Shown piece after piece: positions 6,331 to 10,961 of a stretch of DNA of 10,961 bases. The stretch is from assembly GCA_045534775.1 (NCBI GenBank), contig JAZSKI010000021.1, positions 1-10,961 on the forward strand, read 5' to 3'. The stretch's first letter is position 1, and every line of letters starts with the position of its first letter. Position numbers and translations under genes: made by a program. Origin of the DNA: JAZOTK01 sp045534775 (GTDB lineage: Bacteria > Bacillota > Clostridia > RUG12999). The notes below the pieces were generated by a model. The model was not told the DNA's origin. It saw only the letters and a list, made by a program, of their open reading frames with translations, and ran no database searches.

Positions 6331-7704
6331 CTATCTTTCGTTTATGGGTATATACTGTCTTCTTGGTGCTACGTTCATATATGCAGGGCGGATAATCTTT
6401 CCCGCATTAATTAATTCTTCTATCAGATGGGCACTCCAGCCTGCTATCCTTGCCATAGCAAAAAGTGGTGTATAAAGCTCTTTGGGTAAATCCAGCATGG
6501 TGTAGACAAATCCGCTGTAAAAATCTATATTTGCACTTACGCCCTTATAGGTTTTGCGCTCTTTCCCGATAATCTCAGGTGCAAGACGTTCAACCATTGC
6601 ATAGAGGTTATATTCTTTGATTTTACCTTTTTCCTCCGCAAGATTTTTAACAAATCCGCGGAAAATATCGGCTCGGGGGTCGGAGAGGGAATAAACCGCG
6701 TGTCCCATTCCGTAAATCAGCCCCGCTTTGTCGAATTTTTCTTTCCTGAGCAGTCCCGTCAGATACTCGCCTACCTCGCCTTCGTCCGTCCAGTCGGATA
6801 CCTCGTTCATCATATCTTCAAACATCTGGACTACCTTAATATTTGCACCGCCGTGTTTAGGCCCTTTTAAAGACCCCAGCGCCGCCGCAATAACCGAATA
6901 GGTATCTGTTCCCGATGACGCTACCACGTGAGTTGTAAAGGTGGAGTTGTTGCCGCCGCCATGCTCTGCATGAAGCACCAGCGCCAAATCCAGGATTTTA
7001 GCTTCCAGCTCCGTATAATTACAGTCAGGTCTCAGCATATATAAAATGTTCTCAGCCGCACCCAATTCCTTTTTCGGTGCGTGGATAAACAAGCTGCCGC
7101 CTCTGTGATAATATTCAAATACCTGATACCCGTACACCGCCAGACAGGGGAAGGTTGCAATAAGCTGCAGACATTGACGAAGTACGTTGGGAATACTCCT
7201 GCCCATAGGATTGTCGTCATAGGCATAAAGGGTCAGCACGCTTCTTGAAAGAGTGTTCATCATATCGGTGCTGGGAGCTTTCATTATAATATCTCTCACA
7301 AAAGAAGTCGGAAGGCTTCTGTAGTTAGATAAAACCTCTTTAAACTCATCTAACTGCGCCTGTACAGGCAGGTCTCCGAAAAGAAGGAGATACACCGTTT
7401 CTTCAAACCCGAACCGTCCTTCTCTTATAAATCCGTCAACTATGCTATGTATATCAATTCCTCTGTAAAACAGCTTGCCTTCGCAGGAAACCGACTGTCC
7501 GTCAACCATCTTGCTTGACACTATCTCTGATATTTCCGTAAGTCCCGTGAGTACCCCCTTACCGTTTATATCTCTCAGTCCTCTGTTTACCTTATTTTCA
7601 ATATACATCTGCGGGTCAATTTTGCTTCCTTCAACGCAAAGAGCCGCCATTTTCTCGATTTCGGGTGTTATATCCGAATATCCGCCGCTTACAGTTTTAA
7701 TCAT
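6331..7704 (-). CDS. gltA: Citrate synthase (citrate/2-methylcitrate synthase family)
   Basis: Condenses acetyl-CoA with oxaloacetate to citrate, feeding glutamate synthesis in an anaerobe with a partial TCA cycle. The 457 residues contain AEHGGGNNSTF (H248), the catalytic GPKHGGAN (H284), GMGHAVYSLSDPRA (H335) and NIDFYSG (D394). These match the His-His-Asp triad of Si-type citrate synthases. The protein is longer than the ~370-430 residues common in the family because of an N-terminal extension of about 50 residues, as I recall for Clostridia homologues. ATG 7704 follows AGGGAG by ten bases. A sigma-A promoter lies about 110 bp upstream. A 2-methylcitrate role cannot be excluded, but no prpB/prpD neighbour supports it. 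Confidence 0.95.
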   Translation of the reverse strand: MIKTVSGGYSDITPEIEKMAALCVEGSKIDPQMYIENKVNRGLRDINGKGVLTGLTEISEIVSSKMVDGQSVSCEGKLFYRGIDIHSIVDGFIREGRFGFEETVYLLLFGDLPVQAQLDEFKEVLSNYRSLPTSFVRDIIMKAPSTDMMNTLSRSVLTLYAYDDNPMGRSIPNVLRQCLQLIATFPCLAVYGYQVFEYYHRGGSLFIHAPKKELGAAENILYMLRPDCNYTELEAKILDLALVLHAEHGGGNNSTFTTHVVASSGTDTYSVIAAALGSLKGPKHGGANIKVVQMFEDMMNEVSDWTDEGEVGEYLTGLLRKEKFDKAGLIYGMGHAVYSLSDPRADIFRGFVKNLAEEKGKIKEYNLYAMVERLAPEIIGKERKTYKGVSANIDFYSGFVYTMLDLPKELYTPLFAMARIAGWSAHLIEELINAGKIIRPAYMNVAPRRQYIPINER

Positions 7705-7814
7705 TTTACATCATCTCCCTTCTCTCCGCACCCTTCGGGTATGGAAATTCAAAATTCAAAACTATCCCATTTCAAATTTTCTTTGTCCTGTTAAAAAGTG
7801 TCATTATATCATTT

Positions 7815-7843
7815 ATTTTACCATAAAATCAGCTATAAGTCAA
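7815..7843 (-). promoter_or_regulatory. Sigma-A promoter of the citrate synthase-IMPDH operon
   Basis: On the minus strand TTGACT (7838-7843) is separated by 17 bp from TAAAAT (7815-7820). The -35 box contains the TGA stop of the upstream C_GCAxxG_C_C gene. A second -10-like TATAAT a little further downstream has no good -35. This leaves a leader of roughly 100 nt before the citrate synthase start. Confidence 0.75.
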
Positions 7844-8232
7844 GCCATTTGATTATAAAATTTTTCTGTTATTTTTACGGCATCTTCAATACAGCCGTCA
7901 CAGGAGCGAAGCTTCTTTCCGCCGCTACCCATAAGCTCGCAGCAGATTGTACTGCCGTTCATTCCTTTAAACTCCGCCGCCATCTTCCGTACCAGGGCGT
8001 AGGTATCGGCTTTCAGCCCGTTTTTGTTTATATATCCCGCCAGCATATACATTCCGCTGACCGCCCCGCAGGTTCCGTCACGCATACCGCCCATACCTCC
8101 CCCGAACCCCTGGGAAAGCTTAAACGCCGCAGTCTCATCAATATCAAATAAATCACAGCAGGCACAAAGCACCGCCTGCGCACAGTTATATCCATTTTTA
8201 TGAAGCTCGATAGCCTTCTGCGCTCTCGTCAT
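7840..8232 (-). CDS. C_GCAxxG_C_C family redox-type protein
   Basis: A 130-residue protein with the family's spaced cysteines: Cys17 in YNCAQAV, Cys55 in GMRDGTCGAVSG, then Cys97-Cys98, Cys111 and Cys114 near the end. The family is known mainly from anaerobes and is thought to bind a redox centre or work in electron transfer; the true function is not established. No signal peptide or membrane segment is visible, so it is cytosolic. ATG 8232 follows AAGGAGAGG, and a good promoter lies just upstream. It is encoded on the same strand as citrate synthase, but the promoter inside its 3' end suggests partly separate transcription. Length and motif order are normal. Confidence 0.88.
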   Translation of the reverse strand: MTRAQKAIELHKNGYNCAQAVLCACCDLFDIDETAAFKLSQGFGGGMGGMRDGTCGAVSGMYMLAGYINKNGLKADTYALVRKMAAEFKGMNGSTICCELMGSGGKKLRSCDGCIEDAVKITEKFYNQMA

Positions 8233-8266
8233 GGTTTTTCCTCTCCTTAAATATATTCATACAGTA

Positions 8267-8295
8267 ATTTTATCACAAATTCTGCGGTTTGTAAA
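8267..8295 (-). promoter_or_regulatory. Sigma-A promoter of the C_GCAxxG_C_C gene
   Basis: On the minus strand TTTACA (8290-8295) and TAAAAT (8267-8272) are 17 bp apart, leaving about 28 nt between the -10 box and the start codon. It is divergent from the plus-strand promoter at 8316-8344; the two -35 boxes are only 20 bp apart. Confidence 0.75.
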
Positions 8296-8315
8296 TACTT
8301 TTTCTGCAAAACCTA

Positions 8316-8344
8316 TTGAAAAATTATTCAGAATGTGGTATAAT
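8316..8344 (+). promoter_or_regulatory. Sigma-A promoter leading into the hairpin array
   Basis: TTGAAA (8316-8321), 17-bp spacer, TATAAT (8339-8344): near consensus. Transcription would start near 8351. A perfect palindrome at 8341-8369 (13-bp arms, AAA loop) overlaps the -10 box and start point, the classical place for an operator. No gene begins within 500 bp, so the first product is the structured array itself, or a long leader of rhuM. Confidence 0.78.
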
Positions 8345-8537
8345 GATTTCATTAAAAATGAAATCATTAACTAAGTTTGCCCTTGCGGGCAAGTGAAGTT
8401 ATCTAAAGATAGTGAAGTTTACTAAAGTAAGTGAAGTTTCGCCTTGCGGCGAAGTGGAAAACTTAACTTCACTTTTGCGTAGCCAAAAACTTCACTGCAT
8501 AAGCAACTTCACTTTGAGCCTCAGCTCAAAACTTCAC
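8345..8537 (+). repeat. Palindromic GTGAAGTT hairpin array, probable structured transcript
   Basis: GTGAAGTT occurs at 8393, 8412 and 8431 (period 19), then a degenerate centre. The inverse AACTTCAC occurs at 8465, 8488, 8505 and 8530. Small stem-loops separate the units: TTGCCC/GGGCAA, ATCT/AGAT, TTACT/AGTAA, TTCGCC/GGCGAA, TTTTG/CAAAA, TGC/GCA and TTTGAGC/GCTCAAA. First-half 8-mers can pair with second-half 8-mers in nested order, giving one long stem with opposing side hairpins at each step. No ORF crosses it. A near-consensus promoter precedes it. I recall similar arrays in other Clostridia but no described function. Confidence 0.8.
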
Positions 8538-8573
8538 CAAAGGAATGTCATCTAAATCGTTCACTGATTCTAA

Positions 8574-8687
8574 AATAGATTTAACGTAAGTTAAATCTGT
8601 TCAGCGATATAAATCTCGGTGAGATTTTCGATATGTGCTAAAGCACTCGATATGCCGCCTTGCGGCAACGCGATTTATATCATATCG
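8574..8687 (+). repeat. GATAT-type hairpin array, copy upstream of rhuM
   Basis: It starts with a 12-bp palindrome (8574-8585 with 8590-8601, GTAA loop, one wobble). Then CGATAT at 8605, 8629 and 8648 alternates with hairpins AAATCTC/GAGATTT, GTGCT/AGCAC and GCCGC/GCGGC, and ATATC words close it. An outer stem pairs GATATAAATC (8606-8615) with GATTTATATC (8672-8681). The first 106 bp recur downstream of rhuM at 9896-10002 in direct orientation with only about six or seven differences. Confidence 0.85.
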
Positions 8688-8740
8688 GGTTTAACCAAAG
8701 ATTTGAGAGTGTTTGCGAAGATATACTGAATAATATTAAC

Positions 8741-8790
8741 ACCTCATCAGTCACTTCGTGACAGCTTCCCCTTGGGGGGAAGCCTTTAAA
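8741..8790 (-). repeat. Dispersed hairpin repeat (GCTTCCCC/GGGGAAGC), copy 2
   Basis: The reverse complement matches the module at 2943-2997, including the TTTAAGGCTTCCCC-like left side, the 8-bp stem (8764-8771 with 8776-8783) and the GACTGATGAGGTG tail. Its tail here forms its own hairpin, GTCAC-TTC-GTGAC. Confidence 0.75.
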
Positions 8791-8802
8791 AGAATCAAAA
8801 AA

Positions 8803-8827
8803 TTTTGTCCCTGACTTTACAAAATCA
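8803..8827 (+). repeat. 25-bp direct repeat, left copy bracketing rhuM
   Basis: The 25 bp containing TTTTGTCCCTGACTTTACAA recur without mismatch at 9868-9892. The ends are complementary (TTTTGT/ACAAAA). It also contains a weak promoter-like pair (TTGTCC, 17 bp, TATGTG) ahead of rhuM. Confidence 0.9.
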
Positions 8828-8880
8828 TATGTGTGTCGAATGTTGTCGAAAGAAAAATCTCAGAAAAGAGGTGTAAAGCT

Positions 8881-9861
8881 ATGAATGATAATAATGTAGT
8901 TATTTATCAGGATGACAACGGAATAACGAAAGTTTCAGTTCGTTTTTCTGAAGAGGATTTGTGGCTTACGCAAGCACAAATTACCGAGCTTTATCAAACA
9001 AGTAAATCAAATATAAGTGAGCACATAAAGAATATATTAGCTGCCGGAGAGCTTGATGAAATTTCAGTTGTTCGGAAATTCCGAACAACTGCTGCTGATG
9101 GTAAAAATTACAACACTGCTCACTATAATCTTGATATGATTATTGCACTCGGCTATAGAGTTCAGTCGCAGGTTGCAACCAGATTCAGAAGATGGGCAAC
9201 CGAAAGATTGCATGAATATATGCAAAAAGGGTTTGCAATGGATGACGAACGCTTAAAACAAGGTGGAAACAGATATTTCAGAGAATTATTACAACGTATT
9301 CGCGATATTCGCTCGTCAGAAAGAAATTTTTATCAGCAGGTTACAGACATTTATGCTACTGCTACAGATTATGATCCGCGTTCGGATTTAACAAAATCAT
9401 TTTTTGCTGCTGTTCAGAATAAATTACATTTTGCGGTTCATGAGCATACAGCGGCAGAGGTTATCTATGAACGTGTTGATAATGAAAAACCACTTGTAGG
9501 AATGACTAATTTCAAAGGCAACTATATAACAAAGGATGATGTTAAAATTGCAAAAAACTATCTTTCGGAATTAGAATTGCAAAGATTGAATTTGCTTGTT
9601 TCGCAGTTTCTGGACTTTGCAGAGTTTCAGGCATTGGAACAAATACCTATGTCAATGAAAGATTGGATAGAAGCTCTTGATAATCAGATTATTTCAAATA
9701 AGAGAAAATTGCTTGAAGGAAAAGGAAATATTTCACATAAACAAGCAATAGAAAAAGCAGAAAAAGAATTTGAAATCTATCGTACAAAAGAAATGAAACA
9801 ATTAGAAAGTGATTTTGATAAAGCTGTTAAGCTGCTTGCTCAAAATAATTCTGAAAAATGA
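8881..9861 (+). CDS. rhuM: RhuM family protein
   Basis: The 326 residues match the RhuM family, named after a Salmonella pathogenicity-island gene and often found beside restriction-modification genes and mobile elements; its biochemical role is not established. The N-terminal part (about 20-55) has the typical SVRFSEEDLWLTQAQI.ELY, a helix-turn-helix-like segment, then HYNLDMIIALGYRVQS (81-96), RFRRWA and LHEYMQKGF. The C-terminal ~40 residues are Lys/Glu-rich and probably coiled coil. There is no transmembrane segment. ATG 8881 has GAGGTG seven bases upstream; the upstream GTG 8833 in frame lacks one. The gene is more AT-rich than its neighbours and lies between two sets of direct repeats, as if acquired as a cassette. 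No restriction-modification gene is in the window. Confidence 0.92.
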   Translation: MNDNNVVIYQDDNGITKVSVRFSEEDLWLTQAQITELYQTSKSNISEHIKNILAAGELDEISVVRKFRTTAADGKNYNTAHYNLDMIIALGYRVQSQVATRFRRWATERLHEYMQKGFAMDDERLKQGGNRYFRELLQRIRDIRSSERNFYQQVTDIYATATDYDPRSDLTKSFFAAVQNKLHFAVHEHTAAEVIYERVDNEKPLVGMTNFKGNYITKDDVKIAKNYLSELELQRLNLLVSQFLDFAEFQALEQIPMSMKDWIEALDNQIISNKRKLLEGKGNISHKQAIEKAEKEFEIYRTKEMKQLESDFDKAVKLLAQNNSEK

Positions 9862-9867
9862 TATATT

Positions 9868-9892
9868 TTTTGTCCCTGACTTTACAAAATCA
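9868..9892 (+). repeat. 25-bp direct repeat, right copy bracketing rhuM
   Basis: Identical over 25 bp to 8803-8827 and begins six bases after the rhuM stop codon. Its last bases form part of the long palindrome at 9889-9930. Confidence 0.9.
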
Positions 9893-9930
9893 CAGAACAG
9901 ATTTAACGTAAGTTAAATCTGTTCTGTGAT
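9889..9930. terminator. 19-bp perfect hairpin after rhuM
   Basis: 9889-9907 pairs without mismatch with 9912-9930 around a GTAA loop. It joins the end of the 25-bp repeat to the start of the GATAT array. It would stop or stabilise the rhuM transcript, but no T-run follows, so a classical intrinsic terminator is not shown. Confidence 0.5.
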
Positions 9931-10002
9931 ATAAATCTCCGGTGAGATTTTCGATATGTGCTAAAGCACTTGATATGCCGCCTTGCGGCAACGAGATTTA
10001 TA
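9896..10002 (+). repeat. GATAT-type hairpin array, copy downstream of rhuM
   Basis: Direct repeat of 8574-8679 with the same palindrome, AAATCTC-type, GTGCT/AGCAC and GCCGC/GCGGC hairpins; it carries one extra C and five or six substitutions. It ends 12 bp before the recR ribosome binding site and lacks the closing ATATCATATCGGG of the left copy. Confidence 0.85.
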
Positions 10003-10027
10003 ATAATATATATGAGGTGATAGAATT

Positions 10028-10624
10028 ATGTCTTCATACATTCCGCCGCTGGCGCGGCTTATTGACGAATTTGCGCGGCTTCCCGGTATTGGCAGAAAAT
10101 CTGCCGCCCGACTTGCTTTCCACGTTCTTAATATGAGCGAGGAGGAGGCTCGCGGCTTTGCAAGTGCTGTCCTTACGGCGAAGCAAGCTATAAGACATTG
10201 CAGTATCTGTAAAAACTTAACCGACCGCGACCCCTGTGCAATCTGTTCCGATGAGAGACGTGACAGGAGTATAATCTGTGTTGTGGAAAGTCCAAGGGAC
10301 GTCGTTTCTATAGAAAAAACCCGTGAATTCCGCGGTCTTTACCACGTCCTTCACGGAGTTATTTCTCCTATTGATAATGTAGGTCCCGATGATATTTATA
10401 TTAAAGAGCTTCTCGCCCGTATAACCCCCGAGGTCAAAGAGGTTATCGCCGCCACCAACCTGACGGTGGAGGGAGAAGCTACCGCTATGTATATTTCCCG
10501 GCTCCTTACTCCTCTCGGAGTTAAGGTAACAAGAATAGAAAGCGGTATCCCCGTAGGCGGCGACCTGGAATACGCCGATGAACTGACCATCTCAAGAGCT
10601 ATGGACGGACGGCGGGAAATTTAA
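10028..10624 (+). CDS. recR: Recombination mediator protein RecR
   Basis: RecR works with RecF/RecO to load RecA onto gapped single-stranded DNA during recombinational repair. The 198 residues are full length: N-terminal helix-hairpin-helix (LPGIGRKSAARLAFH, 18-32), a four-cysteine zinc finger (Cys58, Cys61, Cys70, Cys73), the Toprim domain (about 80-175, starting IICVVESP with Glu87), and the C-terminal segment GIPVGGDLEYADELTISRAMDGRR. ATG 10028 has GAGGTGA seven bases upstream. In most Firmicutes recR follows dnaX and ybaB; here those genes are absent and the repeat-rich rhuM cassette sits directly upstream. No clear own promoter is visible, so it may depend on read-through. Confidence 0.96.
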   Translation: MSSYIPPLARLIDEFARLPGIGRKSAARLAFHVLNMSEEEARGFASAVLTAKQAIRHCSICKNLTDRDPCAICSDERRDRSIICVVESPRDVVSIEKTREFRGLYHVLHGVISPIDNVGPDDIYIKELLARITPEVKEVIAATNLTVEGEATAMYISRLLTPLGVKVTRIESGIPVGGDLEYADELTISRAMDGRREI

Positions 10625-10638
10625 TGTGCAGGTGCGGT

Positions 10639-10914
10639 TAGGCACTCGGGAGTTGAACCCCGCATGCCTTAAACTTTTATAATTTGTACTCTTTTAATTT
10701 GTTGTCCTCGTAAGGCGACAGCCTGACTTCGTCCTCCGCATTAAAATTGTACTAAATTCTAATGCGTTTAAGGTCGAAGAGTTTTTAAACAAGAAATTTT
10801 GTTTCAGATGAAGAGATTACAAGGATAATACTTTCGTATATCCGTAGGGATATCTGCAATTTGAAGCATAATTTCTATTTAGAACGCTCCCCGTGATAAA
10901 CTCTCGAGTGCCTA
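10639..10914. ncRNA. Candidate structured RNA downstream of recR
   Basis: TAGGCACTCGGGAGTT (10639-10654) pairs with AACTCTCGAGTGCCTA (10899-10914), 16 positions with one exception that is a G-U pair if transcribed on plus and A-C on minus. Inside are further stems: CGCATTA/TAATGCG (10737-10766 region), AAACAA/TTGTTT (10787-10804), ATATCC-GTAG-GGATAT (10839-10854), and an alternative stem GGAT.ATAC/GTATATCC that excludes the last one. The minus strand has GGGGTTCAACTCCCG near one end, like the T-arm of tRNA or tmRNA, but no ALAA-type tag. Another stem favours the minus strand by a G-U pair, so the strand is unresolved. No protein gene fits this 337-bp end region. Confidence 0.5.
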
Positions 10915-10919
10915 AGGAT

Positions 10920-10939
10920 GAAATTCACTGTGGAATTTC
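10920..10939 (+). terminator. 7-bp hairpin at the end of the structured segment
   Basis: GAAATTC (10920-10926) pairs with GAATTTC (10933-10939) around ACTGTG, followed by a T-rich but interrupted stretch. It could end the recR or RNA transcript on the plus strand; the T-run is weak. Confidence 0.35.
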
Positions 10940-10961
10940 GGTGTTAATTTTCAATTTTGCA

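Noticed and set aside
8544..8588. 14-codon micro-ORF starting MSSKSFTD after AAAGGA
   Set aside because: The purine-rich motif touches the ATG with no spacing, and the end falls in the palindrome loop; no support for translation.
8316..8700. CRISPR array
   Set aside because: The repeated word is only 8 bp, switches orientation in the middle, and the spacers are hairpins of 9-18 bp; no cas gene is present.
8881..9861. Toxin-antitoxin or restriction-modification operon with rhuM
   Set aside because: RhuM often neighbours such genes, but here it stands alone between repeats with no methylase, nuclease or small partner ORF.
9970..10004. recR promoter with TATAAT at 9999-10004
   Set aside because: No acceptable -35 box lies 16-18 bp upstream; TTGATA is 23 bp away and TTGCGG only 10 bp.
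10675..10740. tmRNA tag frame on the minus strand (GCG start, 20 codons, TAA)
   Set aside because: The peptide begins AEDEVRLSPYED and ends EYKL, not the ALAA-type ending of ssrA tags, and the 276-nt length is short for a Clostridia tmRNA.

Overview
This looks like a chromosomal segment from a Clostridia-type Firmicute, most likely an uncultured Oscillospiraceae/Ruminococcaceae gut bacterium. The reasons are strong AGGAGG-type ribosome binding sites, sigma-A promoters of the TTGACA-17-TATAAT type, Clostridia-style prophage genes, a C_GCAxxG_C_C protein, an IMP dehydrogenase of the Tritrichomonas/anaerobe type, and intergenic spaces packed with hairpin-rich dispersed repeats. The taxon is inferred from gene style; no marker gene fixes it.

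Left part (1-4493, plus strand) is a prophage remnant or the edge of a defective element. It holds the 3' part of a replication-organiser-like gene with a Ser/Gly/acidic minisatellite linker, two small overlapping ORFs, the large terminase (TerL), a small helix-turn-helix protein and an SPP1-type portal protein. After the portal no capsid, head-morphogenesis or tail gene follows. The gaps hold dispersed repeats: a GATAT-type hairpin array (635-748), a short inverted-repeat segment (2402-2517), and a ~260-bp insert between 20-bp direct repeats (2892-3173).

Middle part (4812-8232, minus strand) is ordinary metabolism. A citrate synthase gene and an IMP dehydrogenase gene form a tight two-gene operon, preceded by a small redox-type C_GCAxxG_C_C gene. 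The latter two transcription units have good sigma-A promoters. A perfect 15-bp hairpin lies between the convergent portal and IMPDH genes.

Right part (8233-10961, plus strand) is the most unusual. A clean sigma-A promoter (8316-8344) fires into a palindromic array in which an 8-mer (GTGAAGTT), three clear copies forward and four inverted, alternates with small perfect hairpins. Next come a GATAT-type hairpin array, a dispersed GCTTCCCC/GGGGAAGC repeat, and a rhuM-family gene. Two sets of direct repeats bracket rhuM, one 25 bp and perfect, one about 106 bp and about 94% identical. The downstream copy runs almost directly into the ribosome binding site of recR. A third, diverged and inverted copy of the GATAT array lies in the prophage region. 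Downstream of recR, a 276-nt segment closed by a 16-bp long-range inverted repeat looks like a structured RNA.

The best candidate for an undescribed system is the rhuM gene together with the promoter-led hairpin arrays around it. The second is the structured RNA after recR.
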